From: Deroplatys truncata
Lineage: Eukaryota; Arthropoda; Insecta; Mantodea; Mantidae
Direction of reading: 5' to 3'
Assembly (NCBI GenBank): GCA_030765065.1
Contig: CM060977.1
Span: 157,180,052 to 157,244,051 of the forward strand
DNA length: 64,000 nt
The notes under the pieces were generated by a model. That model was not told the DNA's origin, made no database searches, and saw nothing but the letters and a program-made list of their open reading frames with translations. This document shows, in pieces, positions 1 to 10,150 of the stretch (its first letter is position 1; each line of letters begins with the position of its first letter). The position numbers and the translations under genes are program-made.

Positions 1-184
1 TTAAATTACGTAATACATTCACATAACATTATTATGCATGTACATAATACAAACACATACAATGACACTAACATACACTTTTTATATATTGTTACATACA
101 CATATCGCTTTAAGGCGGGCTGTTATTGAATTTATATATTATATAATTAGATTGAAATCATTTAAGTGTTAAAATACTGCCTCA
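1..184 (+). repeat. 3' part of a solo LTR (LTR family 1), cut by window edge
   Basis: The stretch matches the last ~190 bp of the LTR at 16607-17498 and the reverse-strand copy at 55661-56534. Shared features are the CACATAACATTATT block, the GGCGGGCTGTTATT block, the ATTTAAGTGTTAAAA block and the terminal ACTGCCTCA. The 5' part lies outside the window, so I cannot tell a solo LTR from the 5' LTR of a full element. The bases after the CA do not give a clear primer-binding site. Confidence 0.7.
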
Positions 185-2164
185 TATACTACCGAAGTGG
201 TTCCGAGTTCGGAACCCGCTCCCGTCTGCAGAGTGTTATACCTGTAATACATACTGTACTTTACTATGCCCGTATGTTCAAAGGCACAATGCATAACTAA
301 TTAAAATTTGTATGACACCTGTAACCGCTGCGACAAACCAACATTACCGGCGCGCCATTCACAACTACGAGGAGTCGTACTTCAGGATATTCAGCGATTC
401 GGAAACATCATGTATTATAAAAAAAAAACTTTGCTTTTGAACAGAAGCATTCAGAGCCTATAAAAAGATAATAAATAACCTCTCATTTTCTTTTCTTTCA
501 ATTTATTTTCTCCCTCAAGAGCTTGAAATTCCTTTCTTTAATGACACACCTACACCAATTTTCAATAAGGAAGAATTATTGAACTAATGCTTACAAGATA
601 TTCCAAATGGCAACAGCAAATAAAGTGCTTAAATCCCAGTTGACCACCTCTATTGTGGTCGGACTCTTGCCATTCTCTCTAGTTAAGGATCTAATAATGT
701 GCTGAATAATTTCAATTTTGCCGCAGATCAATTGCTCTAATCCGTACCCAAGGCCGTATGCATATATTGCAACCAATTGTAACTCCCCCAGAAAGAACAA
801 GGCTCAATTACGCTCATGCTTAAAGGCCCATATCTGATTTCAATCAGTATATGCAGATAAATTCCACAGTGTATAAATTCAGATTTCTGAGCATTCGTTT
901 ACTTTTGAAATGTAGAAGTAACGCAGGCTCATTCAAAGAAGAAGCAAATGTAAATAGAGTTGAATTAGTGATTTGGTAAAGGCAACATATCTATATTTTA
1001 ATATTTAACTGGGGAATAGACATTTTCTTTCAGGTTTACTTCACCTATTGAGGGTCAGTTTTATTTTATAAGCTAGTGTATTCATTGGAAGGTAATTTTA
1101 TTGCAGAAACATACATTTATGCCTTTCCAATTAAATGAAGTTAACGATACTATATCGTAAAATGTCACATTAACACAAAACAAACTAATGCAAACATTGC
1201 AGAAGAACGGAAGTGGGAGACGTTAACTCTACATTCTTTCAAAATGGGAATCCCTAAAAATCCTCTTCCACTGGACCGTCATATTTCACTGTCTACAGAT
1301 TACATGTAAAGCAATTTTTTATGTAATATAACTTTAGTAAAGGAAAATTTACCATTATACACATGCTTCTGCTATGAGTAGAGTGTAATGAACGGGTTTC
1401 CTTAATGAGAATATAATATCTTTCAGAATTCCATCTTTATGATAGAGCCATGAAGAACGGGCACGGTGATTAGACTCAAAATTTAAAAAATACATTTGTA
1501 AAATGTATATATGTGAAATACTACAAAAGATCAGTGGAGTGATACAACCCGCTTCTCTGCATATGCTGGGATAGCTTTGTGGTACTTTGACCAAAGCTTA
1601 ATTGACTTGTCTAATGCCTTTAGTGATGTAAGTGTACATTACTTTGTGATTGTTTCCTCAAGGACTGGCTTCAATGAAACTGCTATGGAGAAATGTAGCT
1701 CTTATTCATAAGAGACCTAATTAGTATTTTCCCATTGAAAAATTGTAAGATTTTCATCATGTTCACTACAAACTTCCAGTGCTAGCAAACTTCTAAATTT
1801 ATCATTCAGCTTTCTAGAAAGTATTAATATACATTTTAGATAACTTTAAAAACTATAAATGCTACCCGAAAGATTAAATAAAGGAAAAATCAGCGTTCCT
1901 TGAAAGCACAATTTGTATGAATATACCTGTGAATATCACACCACTTCAGTGATCAATAGGAAAACCTACCCTTATACCTAAATTATGTTGGGTGCATTCA
2001 TCACTCTTCTGGTGCTTTTATGATGTACACTTTAAGATAAAAGTAATGGGCCACTTGAAATGTTTTTAAGTCGCAATTTTGAGGGTACTGCACATGTTTG
2101 GATCTGAGAGCTTCCTAAAACTCACTTTGGAGTTAGGGGACTTTGGTCGTCAAGGACGTCGTAT
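185..2164. other. AT-rich non-coding stretch
   Basis: I see no supported gene, RNA or repeat boundary here. The ORFs are short and lack coding character. Positions 198-220 hold a 16-bp palindrome (GTTCCGAGTTCGGAAC) next to the LTR end, which may be a remnant of a tRNA-like SINE head on the minus strand. Confidence 0.5.
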
Positions 2165-2337
2165 TTCTATTAAATTCACAAATATTTACTCTTTCACTCA
2201 TACTTCCAGACTCTATGGAGAATGGGGAACAATCCTTGCTAAAGAAAAATTCTCATCCTCCAGCTGGGAATTGAACCCAGGGCCTCTGGATTTGGAAACT
2301 AGGATACTCCACCAAACCACACACTCGTTTCACTGTT
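2165..2337 (-). repeat. tRNA-derived SINE, family D
   Basis: Read on the minus strand, the head at about 2255-2335 is tRNA-like: an A-box-like TGGTTTGGTGG and a B box GGTTCAATTCC. The body includes TCCATAGAGTCTGGAAGT, which matches the body of the plus-strand copy at 58572-58750 (TCCACAGAGTCTGGGAGT). The cloverleaf is too degraded for a functional tRNA gene. No target duplication was resolved. Confidence 0.6.
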
Positions 2338-2639
2338 GAAATCTCCGCTATTACGCGTACTATTATAACATGGTCCAAAGGAATTGACTAACTTTTCAGG
2401 AAGAAATATATAATCCTTTATTTCCTTTTATTACTATTAGAAGCGAAATACAGCCATGAAATAAAGTTTGGGCCACCGCACTGTAAGTTGTGCAGTGGCT
2501 GTTAGAAGGTAGCACATTGGTGATCGGTGACGGTGTATTGGTGAGTATACCCGCTTGTTACCTGCGTGCTCGGAATTGGATTACCGCTAGGAAGATGCAG
2601 CTTTAAACTACATTAAAGGGTCATATGAATAAAAAGCAA

Positions 2640-3345
2640 GTACTTTCTCAAAGTTGACACTCAAGTGTATGAACACGCTGTGTGATTATATACTCAGCTC
2701 AAAGGGCAGCTGGATCAGAATAAAGCTACTAGAGGATAATGATATACTGAAGCAATGATTGGTTGCACAGGAGAAAAAGATGGGGGAAAGAAACTTGGAT
2801 GCACAAGATACAGACAACATAGGAAGAAATAGAAATGGGGAAAACGTGGACAGAAAGATACAACAAAAGTAAGGGTTACTGGAAAGAAATTAGAACAAGA
2901 GTAGAGGATATTGAAAAGCAAGAAATTATAAGTAGTTTCAAGAAAAAAGGTCATTAAGAGTTTACAAATATTTTAAAACGGATTGGGGAAAAGAAAGACA
3001 CATCGAAGTATGCCACAAAAAGTATGCATGAGCAAGGACAGGTGTAATGAATTTGAGTAGTCTAACAGGGAGAAGAAGGGGGAGAGATGTACTAAATGTA
3101 ATGGATTATATAACAATTGGCATTATATTCTGGAATGCGAGGATGCGGATAAAGGAAGAGGAAATTAATACTAGAGAAATGGAAAAATTTACCAAGGGAG
3201 CTAAACGTTAGGAAGATTTTTAATACAAGATCAAAATAATATATGGAGAAAGCAGGACAGTATTTATAAACAAGGTTAAAATGGTTAAAGGAAATGTGAA
3301 GCAAATTGGAGAAAATACCAAAAAGGGTAACAAGACAAATTAAAT
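2640..3345 (+). pseudogene. Non-LTR retrotransposon 3' ORF relic (same family as 29869-30642)
   Basis: Broken plus-strand reading frames give YWKEIRTRVEDIEKQEI around 2878-2930, which parallels IWKEVKRRLREINQQEIE of the better preserved minus-strand copy at 29.9-30.6 kb. Further on, near 3085-3150, is a zinc-knuckle-like GERCTKCNG...HYILECED motif. That C-x2-C-H-C arrangement is typical of the extreme C-terminus of several LINE reverse-transcriptase proteins. Several frameshifts and stops show that it is dead. The reverse transcriptase core is absent, as expected for a 5'-truncated LINE insertion. Confidence 0.6.
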
Positions 3346-4112
3346 AGTGGATACATTATACTTCCACGTTGTATATACAACAGAATGTTATATATAAGGG
3401 GAAGAGAAATGATAAGCAACTCCATTGCATACGTTGTATAAATTATATGTAAAGTTTAAAGCAGTTACTCTATCTGGTACCATCACCGGCATGTACTGCT
3501 CATGTGATATTTTAAGCGCTTAATAAGCGCTTGTGAGAAGATTTCGTGGTTATTGCGAGAGGTTTTGACGATAAGCATTTTAGCGACTCGGCAAGTCACG
3601 CCGCTAATTTATTTTATTGCTGAAACAGTTATCTCCAACCGTAACTGATACTGCAGAAATTAGCAGGTATAATAATTAAGTTGTTACAATTTCGAATGTT
3701 ACGATTCGTAATCAGTTTCATTTTTTATCTTCAAACGGTCGGCACCTTACTTTAATAGCTCAAGTATTAGGTCACATTAAATTTCTGAATCAATTTAAAC
3801 TGGTGTTATCCTTTAACAATACGCCCACGCATACCCTAAGAGAAAAATTTCATAACTTGCCACTGGAGCAGCTGGCGCACGGGACAACAGAGCGAACTGC
3901 CGGATCACGGCAGCAGAATCAACAACGAAACTGGTAAAGTAAGCGGCTTCAAAAGTGACGACCATATTTGTGTATTACTTTCCATTGTTCTCTACCACAT
4001 TGCAAAACTCTTTCTCAAATAGAAACACTTTAAATACTACAAACACCGAATTCGTAAGGACATTTCACAACATGCCAATTCATACAATCCAAAATAGTAA
4101 CCTTAACTAAAC
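3346..4112. other. Non-coding stretch without recognised features
   Basis: AT-rich sequence between the LINE relic and a SINE. No coding frame or repeat was recognised. Confidence 0.5.
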
Positions 4113-4565
4113 CGAGCGAGGTGGCGGTGTGGTAATGTGTGCGACTCGCATTCGTGAGGTCCCGGGTTCGATCCCGGTGACCGCTTACTCTGACCAGTTT
4201 ATTTCCGTGGTTTTCCCTTGTCGCTGGGCGAATGCTGAGGTGGTTTTCAAATACCACGAATTCTTCCGGTCCCTCATTCCACACCGTTTCATTTCATATC
4301 ACCTTTCGGGGTACGGGGCTACGGGTGGTGTGTGGTGCGCGGGGATATGCGGCTTCTTCCTTCTCTGGTACGGAACCAGGACAGTTCGGACCCGTTCATC
4401 AGAAGGGGCGCTGAGGAGTGTTTCCATCTGTGAACTTTAAGGACGCCGTAGTATCCGCACCTACCGCTACTTGGTCCGGCCAGCAATCCTTCCTCCCGGT
4501 GGTTGCACATGGCAGAATAGGCCTATGGCTGTAGTGCTTAAATCCTCCTCTGCCTCTCTTAAAGG
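4113..4565 (+). repeat. tRNA-derived SINE, family A
   Basis: The head CGAGCGAGGTGGCGGTGTGG is followed by GCGACTCGCATTCG and a perfect B box (GGTTCGATCCC) at about 4166-4176. The body (GTGGTTTTCCC and the GGGCGAATGCTGAGG block) is shared with copies at 9.7, 22.7 (minus), 39.5 (minus) and 59.95 kb. ORFs here are shadows of the repeat. The 3' end abuts a fragment of the TACGTA-end repeat family. Confidence 0.75.
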
Positions 4566-4650
4566 AAATCTGATGTGTTACACTCGCATGATTTTCTCTA
4601 AATAAACCTTAGGTATTTGTATAGAATATTATACTATTTAAGGATAAATT
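4566..4650 (+). repeat. TACGTA-end repeat family, 5' fragment
   Basis: AAATCTGATGTGTTACACTC at 4566-4585, followed by a degraded TGACTTTCTCTAC block, is the constant 5' end of the family seen in full at 13427, 14605 and 59166. Only about 60-80 bp are recognisable. Confidence 0.65.
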
Positions 4651-4761
4651 CACTCTAAAATTCAGAGTATTAGCATGGGACTACTTTCCTGTGCGCATTG
4701 CTACCGTGTTGAACCACGGTGCACTGACCACGTGGGTTTGTTTTGCCGCGGATCAACCTAA

Positions 4762-4777
4762 AGATGAGTCCACACTG
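4762..4777 (+). repeat. Left terminal inverted repeat of the Harbinger element
   Basis: AGATGAGTCCACACTG differs at 3 of 16 positions from the inverted right end at 9170-9185. It is directly flanked by the TAA target duplication. Confidence 0.88.
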
Positions 4778-4890
4778 TTCAACATGTCAACAGTTTAACA
4801 TTCAACAATTAACAAAACGTTCATCCAACATGTCATATGTCTTCAACATGTTGTAACAGTTAACATTTAACATTCCATCCACACTGGTTG
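4778..4890. promoter_or_regulatory. Left subterminal array of AACATGTT-type motifs
   Basis: Within about 110 bp there are repeated CAACATGTC, TTCAACATGTTG and TTAACATTTAACA motifs, several palindromic. A matching set sits inside the right end at about 9040-9165. In Harbinger elements such subterminal repeats are plausible binding sites for the transposase or the Myb/MADF accessory protein; that role is inferred here. Confidence 0.6.
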
Positions 4891-4926
4891 ACTTGTTGGG
4901 ACAACAAAATATTTCAGCTAAGCAAA

Positions 4927-6718
4927 ATGGACTCCAGTGATGAGGATTTAGCTATTGCTATTTGTATATCTGCTTGGTGTGTAATGAAAGAGAAGAAAAA
5001 AAGAAGAATGTGGATGAGACCTTATCTGGTTAATCGGTATATGAGTGACAACATTTTGAATGAACTTAAAATTGAGGATAGATTTGGCTTCAAAAATTTC
5101 TTGAGGATGAGTGAAAGTGACTTTAACTTTATTTTGAGCAAGGTAGAACCTATTATTTATAAAAAGGACACTCATTTGAGAGCAGCAATTCCAGCACCTT
5201 TAAGGCTTGGAATATGTCTGCGTTTTCTGGCTACTGGAGATTCATACACATCGTTGATGTATTTAGTTAAAGTATCGAAGCAAGCCATCTGCAAAATTAT
5301 TCTAGAAGTTTGTGAAGCCATCATCAAAACTCTAATGAAAGAATATTTGCAGGTAAATATTTCCATGTTATTTATCCTATTGCATTATTATGCATTTCAA
5401 TATTCTAAGTTTCTTTGTAATGTACATACATTATCTCTTCATTGATAAGGTTATAATGCCCAAACTTAACCTCAAAATTAAGGTGTGTCATTTATTTTAG
5501 GTGGTTATTAAATTACGAATTTATTTAATACATGACCTCCATTAAATGTCTTAAAATAGCACCCCATGCGATTGTCTTTTCTTTGGTGTCTAACAAACTG
5601 CATTGTTCCAAGGAAAGGCTAGAGCTTTTTCTCTTTTTTAGTATGTACCCAAAGTAATGAGCTGTGGAACTTTTTACCACTGCATTTAACAGCCTCTTGG
5701 ACATTAAACCCCTCCCCAAAAGTTTTGTGACATGGTGGGATCTCATACTGAATAATAAATATTATTTCAATGTTAAAAACAATGTAACCAATGTTAACTT
5801 CAATTTGTTTAAAAAATTAAACAATTTATTTAGTAAAAAGAAAGTATTTGTTTAAACCTACATTATTTAATTTTCATCTAAAAATTTATATTTCAGATAT
5901 CCCTCACAGAGAATTTTTGGAACGAGAAAGCAAAAGGCTTCCTCCTGAAATGGAATTTCCATCACTGCGTAGGCGCAATGGATGGCAAGCACGTACTGAT
6001 AGATGCACCAGCAAACAGTGGCAGTTTGTTCTTCAACTACAAGCAGACTTATAGTTTTGTGTTGCTTGCTGTGGTGGATGCATTTTACAACTTTGTGTAC
6101 ATTGATGTGGATTGCCAAGGCCGCATATCAGATAGTGGAGTTTTTAGACACACAGATTTGTGCATCCACCTTGAAAACGATACACTGAATTTCCCTCCCA
6201 AAAGACCTCTACCTGGAAGAGAAAAAGAGGTTTCATGTGTTTTGGTAGCAGATGAGGCTTTTCCTTTAACAAACAATATTTTGAAACCGTATAGTGGCTC
6301 CCATGACAGAGGAACTCGAGAAAGAATATTTCATTATAGACTTTCAAGGGCACGTAATGTCGTAGAAAATGCTTTTGGTATTTTGTCCTCTGTATTCAAA
6401 GTGTTTAGGAAGCCTCTTGCTTTAAATGTCGATACTGCAGTATTAGTTGTTTTGACAAGCACCATCCTCCACAATTTTCTGAGGAGAAACTCCTCAGCAA
6501 AGGCACTGTATTCGCCTCCGGGTTCATTAGATGTAGAGGATACAGAGACAGGAAACCTAATTCCTGGATCCTGGAGGAGTGAAGGAGAACCTGAAGGGTT
6601 ATATTCTCTACAAGGGCACGGTGGCAGATACAGTTTCTCTGCTAAGGAAACAAGGGATGAATTTGCAACTTTTTTCTTAAGCAAAGAAGGGTCTGTACCT
6701 TGGCAGAATGTTTCCTGA
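4927..6718 (+). CDS. Harbinger-type DDE transposase, two exons (4927-5352, 5897-6718)
   Basis: The protein catalyses excision and reinsertion of the element. I join exon 1 to exon 2 across a 544-bp intron with donor CAG|GTAAAT and acceptor TTTCAG|ATA. The join is in frame and gives about 415 residues from the ATG at 4927 (MDSSDEDLAI); an upstream in-frame ATG at 4888 would add 13. The DDE nuclease domain shows GAMDGKHV (Asp about 171), VADEAF (Asp about 261) and NVVENAFGIL (Glu about 299), with the ISDSGVFRH motif between the first two. The C-terminus ends GSVPWQNVS. Length and motif order fit HARBI1-like transposases. I see no stop or frameshift, unlike all other transposases in this window. 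The open frame after the stop of exon 1 is intron read-through. Recent activity is possible but not shown. Confidence 0.9.
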
Positions 6719-7336
6719 AGTTTACGTGAAGCAATTAAAAATAAAAATATAGAATCAAGTTTAAATGTTGTTCTTAATGTCCTTTTTCTGTTTTCCAAGG
6801 CAATTTTGGCATATAATATTAAAATCAATGCAGTCTTTGCATACCTGCCAGAAGCAAAGGACTAAGTTAGTACTGGGTTTGTATCAATTTTTCCCCAGCA
6901 GTAATGAGTAAATTCGAAGTTTGTGGTAAAGTACTTAGAAGTTATGACCTAAAAACACACTAGGAGAATGTAAAAATATTCAGCATTTTAAACAGCTTAA
7001 CACTTCAGTTGTTAGCATCATGCACTATTCAGATGTTTTTTTTTATATAATTAAAAGACTTTTATTCAGGGAATTGCAGATTTCAAAATGTATACTTTTG
7101 GTAAAATCTATATACTTAAATACTGGGTAAAATACAACTACTCTACCACTAGTGATGGGGAGAGAAAGAAAAAAAAACAGAACTTCAATTGCCAACATTT
7201 TCAGGAAAAATAAATAATTAATTATATAAGTATTAATACTAACACCTGCCTTTGTGATGCACAAAATGAGGAAAGCACATGAATAAATACACAAAAATGA
7301 TTTACTGGTTATCTTTATTAAAATTAAATTTTAACA

Positions 7337-8854
7337 TTAATCAATATCTTCACTTGGAAGTACATATTGTACTTCCACATTTGCACTTAAACCAGCCATT
7401 CTCGATTCGTATACAAGTTTTTGAAAATTAAATTTGGCTGTTTCGCGCGATATCTCGTCCATGTTTCTCAATTGTTCTGCCACAAGGTCACCAAATATTG
7501 CACTCATCCTTCTTCTCTTTTCTTTCTTGAATTACCTTCACAGTTTTCATTGCACACTGCAAAAACTCATCTGGCTTTCTTTTTGTAGTGCGCCTTGTTG
7601 TCTGTGAGGTAGAGGTAGAGGCTGAAGTTATAAGATCTTCCACTGTTACCTCGACATCACCTCCTGTAGCCTCATCCTCTCCTGCTACATCTCCTGTCGA
7701 ATGACTGTCTTCCTGTGGAAAATATAGAATCTGTATTAGTTATAGTGCTGAAATTAACCAATTTACATTATATGCTACATGCTTCTGGTTCCATTTCGGC
7801 TGGTTTTCAGAGAACAATATTGGCCTGGCAAGGACTGAGGTGCATTCCCACAATCTTGGTGCAATGGATGGAAAACATTTAATTCTAAAAGCACCAATCA
7901 ACAATGACATTTGTACTAAAATTACAAAACAGTTTTGGCATTGTTCGGCTTAGTTGATTCTGCATACAAGTTCATGTTTGTTGACATTGGCTGCCAGGAA
8001 AGAATTTCAAATGCTGGTGTATTCAAATATACAAAACTGTTTTTGACTCTGAAAAAAGGAAATGCGTGAAAATTTGGCTGACTTTTTTTAAAAACTGAAT
8101 TAGGAAGTGTGCCAAGGCAGAACAGAGTAGTTGGATAAGTGTGTATTTAATGTGCATTTTGAGTCAATTTCATTTTTTTAACTGACTTAACCTTAAAAGA
8201 ATAAACCTGATTATGTGAAATTATGTTTGTACTGTGATCTGAGTTATTATTTGTTTAACCAAATAAAATCCTGTTATAGGCAATTGCAATGAGAATATAC
8301 TGCTTTGAATCTACCAAACTTAAAAATTAGATCACAATCATTGTTACGAGGTGGAAAATACATATGCAAACTGGGTTATTTCAGTGAGTTTTGGATACCA
8401 TACATCGTATTTATAAGCCGCCTAAGATAAGGAAAACTAAATTTTTCAGGAGAAAGAAAATTCTAATTCAATAGCAACATGGATATGGTGTATAGAATGC
8501 TAAACTTACCTCTGCAGTTTCCAAGTTGGAACGAGTTCCAATGGGCACGTTCCCACCCCGCAGGAAACTCATTTGCTGGAACGCAAACCATTTTGGTTTG
8601 TAAATATCGTCCACTCCGCTACCCAACTTCATGCTTTTTTGTACTTTTTGCAGCTCACGGCTGTACTGAGAGCGGAGTGATGCGATTTTTTTTTCTATGT
8701 CGGCTTTGTGGCAAGAATACAATGTGCACAATTCGGCATAATTGTCCGCCCTTTTAATCTTATCCCTGTAATCTTTTGAAGAAACATCCCACAAAGACGG
8801 CCTCAACATTATTTCGTTTATTAAGGAAAAAGTCTTTTCTTTTGTCCATTCCAT
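7337..8854 (-). pseudogene. MADF-domain accessory protein of the Harbinger element (exons 8510-8854 and 7337-7712), one frameshift
   Basis: Harbinger elements carry a second gene for a Myb/SANT/MADF-type DNA-binding protein that helps the transposase reach the DNA and the nucleus. Exon 1 encodes 115 residues from the ATG at 8854 (MEWTKEKTFSLINEIMLRP), with the MADF signature of conserved tryptophans (LWDVSSKDYRDK, KPKWFAFQQM). The donor is GAG|GTAAGT and the acceptor CCACAG|GAAGAC. Exon 2 is acidic and Ser/Thr-rich, then basic (TTRRTTKRKPDEF), then has a helical C-terminal segment (FGDLVAEQLRNMDEISRE). Exon 2 is 376 bp, not a multiple of three: the frame runs into a TGA just after DECNI near 7515 and resumes in the next frame to a natural end. 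The 797-bp intron contains another Harbinger relic. I call it a pseudogene on that one lesion. Confidence 0.82.
7795..8135 (+). pseudogene. Second, older Harbinger transposase relic inside the accessory-gene intron
   Basis: The plus strand encodes, across frames, GAMDGKHLILKAPINNDI, then LVDSAYKFMFVDIGC and QERISNAGVFKYTKL. These are homologous to the GAMDGKHVLIDAPANSG, VVDAFYNFVYIDVDC and GRISDSGVFRH segments of the main transposase. Shortly after comes GSVPRQNRV, matching that protein's C-terminal GSVPWQNVS. Everything in between, including the VADEAF and VVENAFG motifs, is missing, so this is an internally deleted diverged copy. It lies antisense to the accessory gene. An AATAAA follows near 8200. 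I found no TIRs of its own. Confidence 0.72.
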
Positions 8855-9169
8855 TATAAGCACGTGGGGCACACAAATCACGAATTCAAAGTAATGGAAA
8901 TATTGAACATCTGATGATAGCGTGCAGCAGGAATCGGAAGTAAGCCGTTGCCATTGTTACACCCCGGAAATTTCCGAAGCTCGCCCGATCACACACGAAG
9001 AGCGAGTTGACTTAACAAGTTTTCCAACCCGAGCAATAAACACCCAGCATGTTGAAAGTGTTAAGTGCAACATTTCTCGGTTAACATGTTAAGTCAATCC
9101 TGCGACCGAAATTCAGCCAACATGCAAATGTCAACATGTTGCACTTGACAAGTTGTGTTAAATGTTAAT

Positions 9170-9185
9170 CAGTGTGGACACGGCT
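9170..9185 (-). repeat. Right terminal inverted repeat of the Harbinger element
   Basis: Reads AGCCGTGTCCACACTG on the minus strand. It pairs with the left end at 4762-4777 and is followed by TAA at 9186-9188. Confidence 0.88.
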
Positions 9186-9195
9186 TAAGAGTGAA

Positions 9196-9425
9196 TATAG
9201 TGTAGTAGTTCAAGTTGGGGCAGGCTCCTTGGGCGTGTCCAAGCGTTTCAAACTCTCTGTGGCAACGTCGACAGAGGCTGTTGTCTTGGGACGTACCTGG
9301 TGTACAACGCACAGCTGATACATTTGCCGTCATCTCAATGCCTTCTCTCCATTCTCCGCAAGTCAGACCCCTGTGATCTCTAATCCATCTATTGCTACAA
9401 TCAGACATTAACTACTTCCAATTCG
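9196..9425 (-). pseudogene. Non-LTR retrotransposon C-terminal fragment (R2-like type)
   Basis: The minus-strand frame reads RWIRDHRGLTCGEWREGIEM, then MTANVSAVRCTPGTSQDN, then SLCRRCHREFETLGHAQGACP. The zinc-knuckle-like C-x2-C-x(7)-H-x(4)-C arrangement and the preceding GEWREGI segment resemble the endonuclease-proximal C-terminal region of R2-type LINE proteins. It is open for about 70 codons but lacks the reverse transcriptase and is certainly partial. It sits immediately next to the right TAA of the Harbinger element. Clade assignment is from memory of the motif. Confidence 0.55.
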
Positions 9426-9666
9426 CTGAGTTTTATCAATTATTTATGAAGGACTCGGCTTATTGAGACGATATGCTAATACTGTCGACGGACTCTTACA
9501 TGTTCACGTCAGTCCTAGAGTTCATTTTAGATGTTTATACATCGTTTGAACCTTTGAAAGTATAGCATATAGGATAGGGATCTCAATAAAGGATATTTAC
9601 TCAAGTCACGTGATACCTGTTCAATTGTTCGGATCACCTACGCACACAAAAACAACTTTAAATAAA

Positions 9667-10150
9667 CAGAGCGAGGGGCGCCGCGGTAACGCGTGTGACG
9701 CGCTTACGGGGGGGGGCCAGGTTTGATTCCCGACGACCGTCCACTCTGTTCCATGGGTTTTACGTCCCGGGTAGTCAGGCGAATGCTGGTGTGGTTTCTT
9801 TTATTGGGTGTGTCGGCGATGGTGTTTCCGTGCGGCGTGGCAGGGAAAAAGGATGCTTTCCGTGGAGCTATTTCCGTCTCTTGGGTTTCGGCTAATTGCT
9901 GGGGGTAAACTGGTCGTCCCTTCGAAGCGGACCCTCTGCGTGGGGAGGGAGTCCCCGGTCTGCCTGTCCGACTGTCCGGTAGACTCAATCTGGAAACTGT
10001 AGGGATTGTCATAGCTGTGCCGTCACTCCTGGTTCCGGCCGCTTGGTGTCTCCCATCTCCTCCCTCCCCTGGGGCGTCCCTTTGTGAAGCACAGCCACAA
10101 TATCCTCCCTGGAGCAGTGTCGAGTTCCCTCCGATAATCAGGAGGGTGGG
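9667..10150 (+). repeat. tRNA-derived SINE, family A (diverged)
   Basis: The head AGAGCGAGGGGCGCCGCGG is followed by a weakened B box (GGTTTGATTCC) at about 9720-9730 and the TTTTACGTCCCGGGTAGTCAGGCGAATGCTGG-type body shared with the copy at 4113. It is more GC-rich than its surroundings, which explains the long but spurious ORFs on both strands. Confidence 0.6.

Larger units (their letters stand above)
4762..9185. mobile_element. PIF/Harbinger DNA transposon, 4,424 bp, near complete
   Basis: The element is bounded by TAA at 4759-4761 and TAA at 9186-9188, the 3-bp duplication typical of PIF/Harbinger. Its ends are inverted: AGATGAGTCCACACTG on the left and AGCCGTGTCCACACTG when the right end is read on the minus strand. 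It encodes the two proteins expected of the superfamily: a DDE transposase (+, two exons) and a DNA-binding accessory protein (-, two exons), convergently arranged. Both subterminal regions are crowded with AACATGTT/TTAACAT motifs. Only the accessory gene has an obvious lesion. The element lies immediately beside a LINE relic (9196-9425). Confidence 0.92.

Noticed and set aside
4113..4176. Possible functional tRNA gene (A and B boxes)
   Set aside because: The acceptor and anticodon stems do not pair and the same module heads at least four other copies, so it is a SINE promoter. The same applies at 2255-2335, 37672-37742, 44050-44140, 48590-48664, 48882-48955, 51891-51960 and 58572-58645.
4888..5445. 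Single-exon 185-aa protein
   Set aside because: The last 30 codons after CAG|GTAAAT are intron read-through; the splice to 5897 gives an in-frame full transposase.
6334..6828. 164-codon minus-strand ORF
   Set aside because: Antisense shadow of the Harbinger transposase exon 2.
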